Counted from the first letter of the stretch, positions 1-9,082 are shown. The stretch is DNA of 56,075 bases from Kistimonas sp. bin40 (GCA_002238585.1 MPMQ01000016.1:1-56075), one strand, 5' to 3'. Notes: a model not told the origin generated them from the sequence alone. Translations and numbers: made by a program.

Positions 1-396
1 GGCTTTCTGTTTTGGCTGTCCCGTTCGTTCTATCTGTCCTGACGTCAGATGGCCTGTCTGTACTGTCCGTTATTTGTATCCTGATGCCAGACAGGCTTTC
101 TGTTTTGGCTGTCCCGTTCGTTCTATCTGTCCTGTTCGTTCTATCTGTCCTGTTCGTTCTATCTGTCCTGACACCAGATGGCCTGTCTGTACTGTCCGCT
201 CGTTGTATCCTGATGCCAGACGGGCTTTCGGCTCTGTCTGTCCTGTTCATTCCATCTGTCCTGACGTCAGATGGCCTGTCTGCACTGTCCGTTCTTTGTA
301 TCCTGATGCCAGACGGGCTTGCGGCTCTGTCTGTCCTGTTCGTTCCATCTGTTCTGACGCCAGACAGGCTTTCTGTTTCGTCTGTCCTGTCCGTCC
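1..396. repeat. Nested tandem repeat inside tatB
   Basis: On the minus strand, units of about 93 bp (31 codons, each with SGIRIQ, DRPS and VRTD) recur, with 18-bp sub-units encoding RTDRTN repeated three times around 119-172. All visible unit lengths are multiples of 3, so the tatB frame is kept throughout. The array continues past the left edge. Confidence 0.85.
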
Positions 397-688
397 GGTC
401 ATGGCTGGCGACTGGTCCATCCGCCGTCGGCTTCCCCTTCCCCGGTGTGTCTTGCGGCTTCTGCCGGCGCTCAAGCTCTTCCATCACCGCTGCATTGTGC
501 AGATCAAGGCGAATCTCGTCCATGTCAAACTCTTTTGCAACATCAGCGCGCAGTTGCTGCAGGCCGCCCCTGAGACGCCTTACACAAAGGGCCACGACTC
601 TGACAGCCTCCGGCAGTCGCTCCGGTCCCAGCACAACGAGGACGACAAAAGCGACAACCACCATCTCGGCAAAGCTGGCGTCAAACAC
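1..688 (-). CDS. tatB: Sec-independent protein translocase subunit TatB, 3' end beyond window, repetitive tail
   Basis: TatB pairs with TatC to bind twin-arginine signal peptides at the inner membrane. The frame starts at a GTG (686-688) preceded by GGAGGA, about 50 bp after tatA. The first residues (FDASFAEMVVVAFVVLVVLG, then PERLPEAV) give the TatB pattern: a short N-terminus, one membrane helix, the G-P-E-R-LP hinge, then an amphipathic helix to about residue 80. From about residue 95 the protein becomes a Thr/Asp/Arg-rich repeat (DRTDRT, NRTDRT, SGIRIQ) that stays open to base 1, so at least 229 codons are present and no stop is seen. Known TatB proteins have variable, dispensable C-termini, so the core can be functional. 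The repetitive tail is the oddity. tatC is expected just outside the window but cannot be seen. Confidence 0.85.
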   Translation of the reverse strand, partial: MFDASFAEMVVVAFVVLVVLGPERLPEAVRVVALCVRRLRGGLQQLRADVAKEFDMDEIRLDLHNAAVMEELERRQKPQDTPGKGKPTADGPVASHDRTDRTDETESLSGVRTDGTNRTDRAASPSGIRIQRTDSADRPSDVRTDGMNRTDRAESPSGIRIQRADSTDRPSGVRTDRTNRTDRTNRTDRTNGTAKTESLSGIRIQITDSTDRPSDVRTDRTNGTAKTES

Positions 689-738
689 AGCGGTTTCCTC
701 CAGGGTCTCAACAGCCTGGGACTCTCGTCTCAGCCGTC

Positions 739-1026
739 TCAGCTCTTGCTGGCATCATCGGACCGGGCTTGCCCGCCAGCGGCCGATGCCCGTTCGCCTG
801 GTGCTGAAGCCGCAGAGGCCCCCGGTGGCGGTCCCGAATGCCCGGGCAGTCGATGCGAATCTTGCGCCGGCGCTTCGCCCTCGCGCGAGCCGCCGTCACC
901 CAAAGCTTTGCGGAACGCTTTGAGTGCCGTGCCCAGATCCTCCCCCAGTGTACGCAACCGCCCGGTACCGAACAGCAACACCAGAACAATCAGGACAACG
1001 ATCAGCTGTGGTACGCTGATGCCCAT
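739..1026 (-). CDS. tatA: Sec-independent protein translocase subunit TatA
   Basis: TatA is the pore-forming subunit of the twin-arginine pathway for folded proteins. The chosen start is the ATG at 1024-1026, preceded by AGGAGGAGAG on the minus strand. An in-frame upstream start exists but would lie inside pyk and lack the site. The 95-residue product has the family layout: [20 protein letters not shown] membrane helix, the F-G-x-x-(K/R)-L hinge, then an amphipathic helix ([18 protein letters not shown]) to about residue 43, and a polar Gly/Ala/Ser-rich tail. The pyk stop and tatA start overlap as TGATG, so the genes are translationally coupled, and tatB follows after 50 bp. The hinge is standard and nothing essential is missing. 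Confidence 0.93.
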   Translation of the reverse strand: MGISVPQLIVVLIVLVLLFGTGRLRTLGEDLGTALKAFRKALGDGGSREGEAPAQDSHRLPGHSGPPPGASAASAPGERASAAGGQARSDDASKS

Positions 1027-2669
1027 CACTCTCCTCCTGCCCGGACCTCGCCGGAACCGCTTGTCCATTCAGCCTGGTCAGCCTGGTCAGCCAGGCCTGC
1101 CTGGTCGCCGTCGTCCTGATCTGGCGAAGGTACGGTCAGAACCGCCATGGTGTTGGTCTGCCCTATGACGGCCATGGTATCCCCCTTGGTCAGCAGCACC
1201 GGATCACCCTCCCGTATCCAGCCTGCCTCGCGCAAGTGCGCCATCGCCTCCCTGTCAACAGCACTGTCACCCCGGGTCTGTTGAATCCTTGTAGGATCAA
1301 ACAGCAATCCTGTGACGCCCCGGTACAGTGCTATCTTGCGACATGTCTCTTCCGAGCGTGTCAGAGCGAATATAGGCAGGGATGCGTTCATGCGCGACAT
1401 GCACAGGGCCGTGTTGCCAGATTCCGTCAGGCAGATAATAGCCGTAATTTGTTTGCACAGGCTGGCCGTGTACATGGTGGTCAGGGCAATCAGTGCATCT
1501 GTAGCCTTTACATGACTGCTGACAGGTTCGAAGAGCAACGACTGGGTCAGATATTTTTCGCTGCCGCAGCAAATGCGGGCCGCCGCACTGACAACGCGGG
1601 CGGGATGCTTGCCTACCGCAGTCTCTCCCGCCAGCAGGACCGCGTCAGTCCCGTCCAGCACAGCGTTGGCCACATCAAATACCTCGGCGCGGGTGGGCAA
1701 GCTGTTGGTCGTCATGGATTCCATCATCTGGGTGGCTGTAATCACCGGCCTGTTCAGACTGCGAGCCCGCGCAATAATGCGTTTTTGTATACCCACCAGC
1801 GGAGCGTCCCCCAGCTCGATGCCCAGCTCACCACGCACCACCATGACCGCGTCACAGGCCTGCAGAATCTCGTCGAGCAACGCCTCATTCCTGGCGACTT
1901 CGGCGCGCTCAATCCTGACGAGAATCATGGCCTTGCCGCCGGCAGCGCGTACCTGTTCACGGATGCGTTTGATGACAGTGCTGCCAACGGAGCAGGGCAC
2001 AGCCAGCCAGTCCGTCTTCAGCTCGACGGCCAGATCTATGTTCTCCCGGTCCCGCTCGCCCAGGGGCGTGGCTGAGAGCCCTCCGCCCTGACGGTTGATC
2101 CGTTTGTTCCCGACCAGGCGTCCTCCATTGACAACCCGACAGGTAACCCGCGTGCTTTCGACACCGGTCACTGACAGGCTGATGCTGCCATCATCCACCA
2201 GCAGCAGATCACCAGGGGCACAGTCACGCGGCAAGGTCTTGCTGTTGATCCCAACGCCCTGCTGGTCGCCAGTGCTCATGTCCCGGTCAGCATCAAGGAT
2301 GAATTGGGCACCGCTCTCCAGAACAACGCTCTCCTCCCGAAAATATCCAACGCGAATCTTCGAGCCTTGCAGATCAGTCAACACAGCGACAGCGCGCTTG
2401 TGGCGGGCGGCAAGGGCCCTGATGCGCTCTACGCGTCTGCGGTGCTCTTCGGGGGGGCCATAGGCCAGATTAAGACGCGCCACGTCAACGCCGGCCTTGA
2501 CCAGTTGTTCCAGGACAAGATCAGAATCACTGGCAGGTCCCAGAGTAGCCACGATTTTTGTGCGGCGGGAAACACTCTGTACTGTCTGTATCATAGGGGC
2601 ATCCATCCGCATGCCTGTGTCTGGCATGCGTGTGTATTGTGGGCTGTTATCCCATTCAGGAGTCTGCAT
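1026..2669 (-). CDS. pyk: Pyruvate kinase homologue with altered active site
   Basis: Pyruvate kinase makes pyruvate and ATP from PEP and ADP. The 547-residue product aligns with PykA over its length: [13 protein letters not shown] at 35-47, TDLQGSKIR at 98-106, [10 protein letters not shown] at 310-319, PTRAEV and GETAVG (348-353), then the C-terminal allosteric domain. Several catalytic positions differ from the family. The NFSHG loop reads NLAYG (67-71). The proton-handling lysine (K in SKIE or AKVE) is Arg252. The Mg-binding Asp of RGDLG is Glu281. The AVSF motif reads AVPC. I read both codons at the Arg and Glu positions directly (AGG, GAG). About 25 to 35 N-terminal residues exceed the usual start; Met26 is an alternative. 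The tail beyond about 510 is acidic and repetitive. It is coupled to tatA, which is unusual. Activity is doubtful. Confidence 0.88.
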   Translation of the reverse strand: MQTPEWDNSPQYTRMPDTGMRMDAPMIQTVQSVSRRTKIVATLGPASDSDLVLEQLVKAGVDVARLNLAYGPPEEHRRRVERIRALAARHKRAVAVLTDLQGSKIRVGYFREESVVLESGAQFILDADRDMSTGDQQGVGINSKTLPRDCAPGDLLLVDDGSISLSVTGVESTRVTCRVVNGGRLVGNKRINRQGGGLSATPLGERDRENIDLAVELKTDWLAVPCSVGSTVIKRIREQVRAAGGKAMILVRIERAEVARNEALLDEILQACDAVMVVRGELGIELGDAPLVGIQKRIIARARSLNRPVITATQMMESMTTNSLPTRAEVFDVANAVLDGTDAVLLAGETAVGKHPARVVSAAARICCGSEKYLTQSLLFEPVSSHVKATDALIALTTMYTASLCKQITAIICLTESGNTALCMSRMNASLPIFALTRSEETCRKIALYRGVTGLLFDPTRIQQTRGDSAVDREAMAHLREAGWIREGDPVLLTKGDTMAVIGQTNTMAVLTVPSPDQDDGDQAGLADQADQAEWTSGSGEVRAGGE

Positions 2670-3003
2670 CAGAGCAGACTCACTCCAGCGGCAAGGCCAG
2701 GAACCCGGTCCCGCAGCAGCCCGAGTATTGCCGGGCAGAACCGCCTTGCCTGAAGAAGCACTCTCCTCAAAAAGAATGAGCGCGCCTCCTCAAGTACGCA
2801 TCCCGCTGCGGAGCGGGGGTTGTTTATTGTCTCAGGTCTTTCCGGAAAGACTTGTCGCGCATGTCACTTGTCGCGCATGTCGTCCCCGGTGAGGAACATC
2901 CTCGTTCAAGACAGCCAGGCACCGATGCTGTGGCGAACCGGCGGTTCATCTCCTGGAAGCCGCTCACTACCACAGCCGGGCCAAGGCTGCGCAGCACGGC
3001 TAT
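2670..3003. other. Gene-free gap upstream of pyk with palindrome and direct repeat
   Basis: No convincing frame is seen. It holds a perfect 16-bp palindrome GTCTTTCCGGAAAGAC (2836-2851), immediately followed by two adjacent copies of ACTTGTCGCGCATGTC (2850-2865 and 2866-2881). A GC hairpin CCCGCT-GCGG-AGCGGG lies near 2801-2816. The elements sit 170 to 210 bp upstream of pyk on the minus strand and could be an operator or leader RNA, but no regulator can be named. Confidence 0.5.
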
Positions 3004-3648
3004 CTATCCGGAAACAGCCCTGCTGCCCCGGGAGGGTGCCGTCTGTGCCGACCAGCACCCCGCATCCGTCGCTACCAGAGACAAGCTGAGGTCATGGTCG
3101 TCAGTGGGTACGCGCTCTACCCGCTGACAGGCGTGGGCCATGCCCACCAGCCACGGCTTGCGTCGCGCCATGCCGGTCTGGGTATCGGCAAAAGTGCGGT
3201 CGTAAAAACCACCTCCCATTCCCAGTCGGCGGCAGGCCGCATCAAAGCCCGTCAGGGGCATGAGTACCAGATCCAGCGTCCAGGGGGCAGCCTTGTAGCT
3301 GGCCGCGCCTGTGCAGGGCTCTTCAATACCGTAGCGGTTGCGGATCAGCGAAGTGTTCTCGTCCCAGCGATAAAAATCCAGCTTGTGGTTGAGCCGGTTC
3401 ACGACGGGAAGGAAAACCTGCCGGCCTTGTTGCCAGGCCCGCTCCACCAGCGGGCGGGGGTCTATCTCACCATCACAAGCACAATAAGCGGCAAGGCGCC
3501 GACTGCGATTCCAGATCTGATGTCCGGAAAGAACATGGAGAAGGCTCACACCAGCCTGCCGCTGCCTGGCGGGGGAAAGGCTGCGGCGTCTGGCCCTCAA
3601 CGCCTCGCGCAGCAACGCTTTCTCTCTGGAATCGCTTCGAGTGCTCAT
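3004..3648 (-). CDS. 5-formyltetrahydrofolate cyclo-ligase family protein
   Basis: The 214-residue product belongs to the 5-FCL/YgfA family, which converts 5-formyl-THF to 5,10-methenyl-THF with ATP in the cytoplasm. Visible motifs are the N-terminal R-x-x-R-R-SLSP segment (residues about 17-28), the substrate-binding region DPRPLVERAW to VFLPVV (about 62-83), FYRW and the G-(I)-EEP stretch (about 112-117), and the GMGGGFYDRTF signature near 145-155 that forms the nucleotide loop. Length is normal. The ATG at 3646-3648 has only a weak ribosome site. folA lies 3.3 kb upstream on the same strand. In many gammaproteobacteria 6S RNA precedes this gene; I could not recognise it here. Confidence 0.9.
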   Translation of the reverse strand: MSTRSDSREKALLREALRARRRSLSPARQRQAGVSLLHVLSGHQIWNRSRRLAAYCACDGEIDPRPLVERAWQQGRQVFLPVVNRLNHKLDFYRWDENTSLIRNRYGIEEPCTGAASYKAAPWTLDLVLMPLTGFDAACRRLGMGGGFYDRTFADTQTGMARRKPWLVGMAHACQRVERVPTDDHDLSLSLVATDAGCWSAQTAPSRGSRAVSG

Positions 3649-3785
3649 AATAGACTGATCGCGCGGGCCTTCAAGATGGAGGCCATCTTATAGCCAGCCT
3701 TCCAGCAGAACAAGACCCTGTGCCAGCAACAGCATTCCCGCCGTTTCGGCAGCAGCACGGCCACCGGCCTGTGAACTCCTGAACT

Positions 3786-6638
3786 TCAGGCAACAGGCTT
3801 GTCAGAGTCTGCGTTGCCGGGCTCTTCGAAAACCTGCCGGTGCAGCCATTCTCCTCGTATCATCTCTTGATGCAGAGTGCCAACAGCACCACGGAGCAAG
3901 GCCTGCACCTGACCCTCCAGATGTTTCCTGCGCAGAATAAGAGAGGCCCGTTTTATCAGCATTTCATCTGTATCGCGCAGGATATCCTTGTCGGACAGTT
4001 CCAGTTGCTTGAGATCATGGTCCAGGCGAACATGCTGCTTGCGCAGTTTCTCCAGTAGCTTGGGCAGTTGTTTCATCTGATGGCGTGCTTCACGGCACAA
4101 GGCTCGCCAGTCTTCCTGGTCGAGCCGTTTGACATCAGCGTTGAACGCCCGCTGCTCGCCCTGCTCATCCTGGCGGCTGGTCACAAGCTTGCGGACCCGA
4201 ACCCGGTTGAGGTAATCGTTGCCCAGCTTGGCAATGCGGCCTGTCAAAAAAGCGCTTACCCAATAGACACAGCAGGTCACTGTTGGTATGGGAAGGGCCG
4301 CGCTGCCCTGGACCGGGGAGCTATCGATCAGGCTGTGCTTGGCAAAGGTGAACAGATCGCCGGAGTACCATGAAAAGTGCTCTTTCAGGAAACTGGCCGT
4401 CAAGATGGCCGTGTGCTTGGCCGACTTCTTCATATTCCCTGCGGCCCAGTGCGCAAGGATCTTTTTTCCAGACTTGTGTAACGACTCTGCTTTCTGGTAG
4501 GCCTCGTCCCCGAGTGCCTGACGCAGGGTGCCATCCACGCCGGTGTGTGGCCCCTTGCCGCTGGTGACCAGTTTTTGCAGCCATCGGGTGTGATTTTCCG
4601 GAACAAGCTTCAAGGGGCCCCGGGCTAACACCCGGCTGGCCGCCTTGTTGAAAATAGCCTGCCGTTTTTCCGGGGACATGCCTCCATGTTCGTCAGAGAA
4701 AGGCCGCCACAGTTGCTCAAACTTCTCGCTGAATGCTGTCTCGTAGTGTGCCAGCTGTTCCGTGGTCTCTACCATCAGGCGGTCAATATGACGAAAGGAC
4801 TCGCCCAGCTGGGCTGAACGCAGCTGCTGGAGAGCCTGCTTGTGCCGGTACGCGATCTGCCCGGCTGCACTCTGGTCGGCTGTCTGCGCCAGACGGTCAG
4901 CGTTTTTGACATCCTGCTTCAGGTTGGCATAGGCGTTAAAGCAGTCCAGCAGACCCTGTTCCGAGGCCAGATAAGTCAGATGGTTGTGCATGTCCAGACG
5001 ACTGTCATCAGCGCACGGGGCCAGCGATACCCGGTTGTTCTGGTACTTGTTGTCGTAGTGGTCCAACCTGCGTTTGTGCCACCACTGCATCAGTGCTGCG
5101 TGCCCACAGCTGTAGGCGATTGAAACGGGTACGGAAAGCGCGAAGCTGGTCAGATAAAGACCGGCAGCCGGTCCACCTGACATAATGCCGGCGACGACTG
5201 TGGTCAGGGTGTTGGTCACAGCTTCAGCTACCAGAATGCGCTTGCTGCGTGCCACCCAGCGTAGCAGGCGGCGGCCCATGTCGCGGGTCATGCGCCACCG
5301 GTGCCCCTTGTCGACTTGCTGCTGGATATACCAGCGTTCATCCTCGTCGCAGGTGTAGGTCAGCTGAGGGTCGGGAGCTGACAGGCGAGGAGGGCGGATG
5401 GCAGCACGCAGATGCAGTCGGACCGTCTTGTCAGGCGACAGGCCGGCGCGTTGCAGGCGCTTGAGCACATGCGGATTCGGTCTGGCCGGTTGGGTGTTAT
5501 CCAGAGAATCAATCAGTTTGATCCAGGCCGGCAGCAGCAAGCGATGCTGGGTGGAAGGTAGCTGTGAGAGCTTGTTGAACAGCGTTTGAAAGTGCTGGAA
5601 TGAGAGACGCTCTCCTTGCCGTAGTTGCAGGGCACGGCACTGCCGGATCACCTGCCGGCGGGCTTCCCGGCGCGGCACGCCGCAGCCTGACAGGACGTTG
5701 GTCAGATGTGATGCGACCTTGCCTGTCCTTGCGCGTCCCTGTGCCAGAGCCCGGCCCAAAGTGCAGTGGCGGACAACAGCGCCAGCCACAGTAGCCTGTG
5801 GATGAGAGCTTGTCTTTTCTCTTGTATCCGACGGTGAGGTGTTGCCCGGAGGATGTGTGTGACCATCGCTTCTGCCCCTTTGGGCAATCCAGCCATCGAG
5901 GTGGTTGCGTAACTCCATCAATTGTTCAAACTGGAGTTCTGCGTCCCTGGTGATACCCAGACGATAACAGAAACGGGCAACGGTGAGCTGCGCCTGCTTC
6001 CGGCTGCAGCCGGATCCGTGTATCAGCCGTTCCCGTGCCCAGGGGAGCAGGACGCGTTCCAGATAACCGTGAGGAATACGACGCCCCGCCACCAAAAATG
6101 CGTAGGCCAGCCGGGGCGGCGTGAAATTGACCAGCTCGTCCACGCGATTGATAACACGATTGTCGAGCCGTTTTCTGGCCGCATTCACCCGGGCGTCTCT
6201 GCCGGGTTCGTGCTCCAGTCGACAGGCCCCGGCCAGATCCATGGCCGCTGCCACACGAAAGCTTGTTGCTTCCGTCAGGTCGTCCCGGTCGCATTGATCG
6301 TCCCGGTCGCATTGATCGTCAGACGCATGCTCCTGCGTCTCTTCCCTGAAAGGGGAAGTCGAACCCTCCAGCCGCCGGAACCTGGCAACGTAGGCTGACA
6401 GCAGTTTTCGACTCAATTCGTGACGCTGCTGCCGACTGGAGTCGGTCCGCGTCCGGCGTAGAAAACTGTGACTTTGCCGCGCACAGGGTTGGACGACATA
6501 CGCTTTCCATTGGGCCTTCGTCCTGAGTATTTTCGTGATGGAGGCTGTTTTCTGTCTTAGCTTGTCACGCTCTCTGGCGCCAAAAACACTGGCAAAATCA
6601 ACTCTGTTATTCTGAATCGGTCGGCCTGTCCGTGGCAC
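3786..6638 (-). CDS. Large unknown protein with internal membrane segments and coiled coil
   Basis: I do not recognise this 950-residue protein. I chose the GTG at 6636-6638 because GGGAGGAG lies 5 to 7 bases upstream; a TTG eight codons earlier lacks a site. It is rich in Arg, Gln, Leu and His, with a basic N-terminal third, a 7-residue acidic duplication (DDQCDRD twice, near residue 108), a hydrophobic stretch near 466-519 long enough for two membrane helices, and a second near 779-802. The segment from about 840 to 905 has heptad-like Leu spacing (PKLLEKLRKQHVRLDHDLKQ) and is probably coiled coil. No signal peptide is evident. It stands alone between a folate gene and folA. An effector-like or membrane-scaffold role is possible but not shown. 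Confidence 0.7.
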   Translation of the reverse strand: MPRTGRPIQNNRVDFASVFGARERDKLRQKTASITKILRTKAQWKAYVVQPCARQSHSFLRRTRTDSSRQQRHELSRKLLSAYVARFRRLEGSTSPFREETQEHASDDQCDRDDQCDRDDLTEATSFRVAAAMDLAGACRLEHEPGRDARVNAARKRLDNRVINRVDELVNFTPPRLAYAFLVAGRRIPHGYLERVLLPWARERLIHGSGCSRKQAQLTVARFCYRLGITRDAELQFEQLMELRNHLDGWIAQRGRSDGHTHPPGNTSPSDTREKTSSHPQATVAGAVVRHCTLGRALAQGRARTGKVASHLTNVLSGCGVPRREARRQVIRQCRALQLRQGERLSFQHFQTLFNKLSQLPSTQHRLLLPAWIKLIDSLDNTQPARPNPHVLKRLQRAGLSPDKTVRLHLRAAIRPPRLSAPDPQLTYTCDEDERWYIQQQVDKGHRWRMTRDMGRRLLRWVARSKRILVAEAVTNTLTTVVAGIMSGGPAAGLYLTSFALSVPVSIAYSCGHAALMQWWHKRRLDHYDNKYQNNRVSLAPCADDSRLDMHNHLTYLASEQGLLDCFNAYANLKQDVKNADRLAQTADQSAAGQIAYRHKQALQQLRSAQLGESFRHIDRLMVETTEQLAHYETAFSEKFEQLWRPFSDEHGGMSPEKRQAIFNKAASRVLARGPLKLVPENHTRWLQKLVTSGKGPHTGVDGTLRQALGDEAYQKAESLHKSGKKILAHWAAGNMKKSAKHTAILTASFLKEHFSWYSGDLFTFAKHSLIDSSPVQGSAALPIPTVTCCVYWVSAFLTGRIAKLGNDYLNRVRVRKLVTSRQDEQGEQRAFNADVKRLDQEDWRALCREARHQMKQLPKLLEKLRKQHVRLDHDLKQLELSDKDILRDTDEMLIKRASLILRRKHLEGQVQALLRGAVGTLHQEMIRGEWLHRQVFEEPGNADSDKPVA

Positions 6639-6917
6639 GGTTGCTCCTCCCTCTGTCGACAAGTTGGGAGCCTGTTCGAAAATGGCACGCCCCAGGAGGC
6701 TGTCCAGGAAGGGAGCCTTGATGCAGAGGTCGAAAGTGCAGTCGCCAAAATGTTACGCGCCGGTCGCTTTTTTCAGGAGGGCGTCATGACAGCGAAGTTT
6801 GATCCTCCTGGTTTGGCTGTTGCCGTCTGTCCTCGTGTGGGCACTATTCCTGGGCAGCTCTACTGGATATCTGCATCCACACCAATTAATTGAGGGAAAA
6901 CAAGTGGAGGGAAAGCG

Positions 6918-7436
6918 TCATGCAGGCAGGGCGCCGGGCGTGCCAATGCGGTCCAGAACCAGGTATCTGTATTTGAGTCCTTGCTCCGTTTCGCGTTGCT
7001 CGCAGCTGAACTCGTGCCACTGGCTCTCGGCGAGCTCCGGGAAAAAGGTGTCTCCCTCAAAAGCAGAGTCCAGCCTGGTCAGGTAGAGGCGCTGGGCGGC
7101 GGGCAGCAGCTGGCGGTAAAGCTGGCCACCACCAATCACCATGACTTCTTCTATAGCATCTGTCGCCAGTTGGCGTGCCAGTTGCACTGCCTGTCCGGGG
7201 GTCGCCACCCTGTGCACCAGGTCGTGTGACCAGTCCGGATCACGCGTGACAACAATATTGGCCCGTCCCGGGAGCGCTCGCCCCAGTGATTCGAATGTCC
7301 TGCGTCCCATGATGATGGGCTTGCCCATGGTGACGGCCTTGAAATAAGCCAGCTCGCCGGGTACATGCCAGGGAAGTCTGTTCTGGCAGCCTATGACATT
7401 GTTTGCAGCTACTGCCGCAATCATGGCTGTTCTCAT
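6918..7436 (-). CDS. folA: Dihydrofolate reductase
   Basis: This reduces dihydrofolate to tetrahydrofolate with NADPH in the cytoplasm. The 172-residue product carries the standard layout: IAAVAANNVIG at the N-terminus, LPWHVPGELAYFKAVTMGKPIIMGRRTFESLG (Met20-loop Pro-Trp, then the catalytic acidic residue, here E in place of the common D), RANIVVTRD, EEVMVIGGGQLYRQLLP (the GGG NADPH turn), and a C-terminal F-x-R-E-like QRETEQGLKYRYLVLDR region. Length is normal for a chromosomal type. A possible ribosome site GAGGGG lies about 12 bases before the ATG at 7434-7436; a second in-frame Met four codons on is an alternative start. thiI lies 54 bp upstream on the same strand, so they could be co-transcribed. 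Confidence 0.95.
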   Translation of the reverse strand: MRTAMIAAVAANNVIGCQNRLPWHVPGELAYFKAVTMGKPIIMGRRTFESLGRALPGRANIVVTRDPDWSHDLVHRVATPGQAVQLARQLATDAIEEVMVIGGGQLYRQLLPAAQRLYLTRLDSAFEGDTFFPELAESQWHEFSCEQRETEQGLKYRYLVLDRIGTPGALPA

Positions 7437-7490
7437 GATGTTTCACACCCCTCGGCGCGTTCTTGTGGGTTGATGGGTCAGACACTGGCG

Positions 7491-8954
7491 TCAGGATGCA
7501 GGCTGGAAAACACGAACGTTGGTGTGTCCGGCATCACGCAAATGAAGGGCCTGCATGTGGCTCATGAGGCCCTTGTCACAGTACAGCAGGTACTGACAGG
7601 TTCCATCCATGTCGGCAAAGCGGCTGGCCAGCTCGTAAAAGGGAATGTTCAATACGGCGCAGGAAACGCGTTCCAGGCGTCCGGGGCGGCGCTCGCCAGG
7701 GTGGCGGATATCAATGATCACCTGGTCCGGGTCGGCTACGTGGACAACGTCTACAGGCTTGTCAGCAGCGTCCTCCTGCTCGACAGCCGGTGAGGAAATA
7801 CAGATATGACGGGCACTGTCCATGGCGCGTTCCAGACTGGAGAATTCAAAAAATGACTCTTCTCGCTCCAGGTTTTTGCTCTGCACCCATGCAGAGGACT
7901 TGTCTGAAATGGCACCACAGTATTCGGGAATACGTCTTGACTGCTCTGCTGTTCCTATGCGTTCAGCCAGCGCGATAATTTCCTGTTTGTCCATGGTGAT
8001 CAAGGGACGCAGAACCAGCTTGTCAGTCACCGCATCAATAACCGCCAGATTCGGTAATGTTTGACTGGCGACCTGGGCTATGGCCTCGCCCGTCACCAGG
8101 GTGCTGATCTGCATGCGCTCTGCAATGCGGCTGGCCGCACGCAGCATCATGCGCTTGAGAACCACGCCTCTGTAGCGATTCTCTACTCTTGTAACGATTT
8201 CCTTGACGACATCAGTAAAGGGAATCGTGACGAAGTCCGCCTGGTGTGCAGCGCCATAGCGACTCCATAGATAGCAGGCCAACTCCTTGACGGCCTTTTC
8301 ATGGCCGTGTCCGCCCAGGTCAAAGAAACAGAAGTGGGTTTTCAGGCCGCGTCTCATGGTCAGATAGCTGGCAACGGCGGAGTCATATCCGCCGGAGACA
8401 AGCGACAGAACAGGCTGTTGGGTTCCCATGGGATAACCGCCCGCGCCCTGGTGACGACTGTGAACGAGGTGCCAGCGGTCATGTCTGATCTCTATGGAGA
8501 TTTTGATGTCCGGGGCTGTCAGATTCACCCGGCAGTCTGCGACAAGCCGCAGCAAGCCTGCACCAAGAAAGCGCTCCACATCGGGTGATGAGAAGGGGTG
8601 GCTGCCGGCACGTTTTACCCTGATGCAGAAGGTCTTGCCTGGCAGTCGTTGGCCAAAAGCGCAATGCACTTGCGCCAGCATCGCGTCCAGAGTGTCCAGT
8701 GGGTATTCCTGAACCTGGAGAATCTGGTGGATTCCCGAGATGCACATCAGGCGCTGAATCAGGGCATCTTGTTCTTGCGGATCTGTCAGGCTGGCATTGA
8801 GCTCCAGGTGGTCCCATTGACCGGTGAGCGCCAGCCTGTCGTCGAGAGGACGACAAACGGCATGGATGTTGTGACGCAGCTGGCGGATCTGCTTCCTTCG
8901 CACGGGTGCAGATTTGATAGTAATCTCCGGAAACAACTTGATAACCAGCTTCAT
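7491..8954 (-). CDS. thiI: tRNA 4-thiouridine sulfurtransferase ThiI with rhodanese domain
   Basis: ThiI makes 4-thiouridine at tRNA position 8 and delivers sulfur for thiamin. The 487-residue product matches the long gammaproteobacterial form: an N-terminal ferredoxin-like and THUMP region (about 1-165), a PP-loop ATPase domain with SLVSGGYDSAVASY near 182-195, and a C-terminal rhodanese-like domain ending in YCDKGLMSHMQALHLRDAG, whose Cys is the expected persulfide carrier. The partner disulfide Cys in GAISDKSS context (EYCGAIS, about 343) is also visible. The start at 8952-8954 gives MKLVIKLFPEITIKS, the usual N-terminus. It is divergent from glnA across a 214-bp promoter region. Confidence 0.95.
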   Translation of the reverse strand: MKLVIKLFPEITIKSAPVRRKQIRQLRHNIHAVCRPLDDRLALTGQWDHLELNASLTDPQEQDALIQRLMCISGIHQILQVQEYPLDTLDAMLAQVHCAFGQRLPGKTFCIRVKRAGSHPFSSPDVERFLGAGLLRLVADCRVNLTAPDIKISIEIRHDRWHLVHSRHQGAGGYPMGTQQPVLSLVSGGYDSAVASYLTMRRGLKTHFCFFDLGGHGHEKAVKELACYLWSRYGAAHQADFVTIPFTDVVKEIVTRVENRYRGVVLKRMMLRAASRIAERMQISTLVTGEAIAQVASQTLPNLAVIDAVTDKLVLRPLITMDKQEIIALAERIGTAEQSRRIPEYCGAISDKSSAWVQSKNLEREESFFEFSSLERAMDSARHICISSPAVEQEDAADKPVDVVHVADPDQVIIDIRHPGERRPGRLERVSCAVLNIPFYELASRFADMDGTCQYLLYCDKGLMSHMQALHLRDAGHTNVRVFQPAS

Positions 8955-8988
8955 AGGTTACACACTGGGCAGCTCAGAACGGCCGCGC

Positions 8989-8994
8989 ATTATA
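8989..8994 (-). promoter_or_regulatory. Candidate thiI -10 box
   Basis: The minus strand reads TGTATATAAT here, containing a perfect TATAAT 35 bp before the thiI start. The -35 region is weak (TTCGAA about 18 bp upstream), so this rests mainly on the -10 match. Confidence 0.45.
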
Positions 8995-9073
8995 TACATC
9001 CACAGCTTCCATTTCGAACACAACAACTTGTTGCTTGTTTGTGTGTCTCCAGTGCCCGAAACGCGCATCAGGG

Positions 9074-9082
9074 TGTTATAAT
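9074..9082 (+). promoter_or_regulatory. Candidate extended -10 promoter for glnA
   Basis: The plus strand reads TGTTATAAT, an extended -10 (TGnTATAAT) with a perfect hexamer, 86 bp before the glnA ATG. No good TTGACA lies at the expected distance, as is common for extended -10 promoters. I saw no -24/-12 sigma-54 element with proper spacing. Confidence 0.55.

Noticed and set aside
12-1168. Long open plus-strand frames over the left-edge repeat
   Set aside because: They are antisense to tatB and tatA, which have clear homology and ribosome sites. Repeats whose length is a multiple of 3 stay open on both strands.
1236-2075. Plus-strand frame opposite pyk
   Set aside because: Antisense shadow of a conserved gene; no ribosome site and a low-complexity product.
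3649-3785. 6S RNA upstream of the 5-FCL gene
   Set aside because: This position is expected in relatives, but I could not recognise its closing stem or central bubble, and only 137 bp are free.
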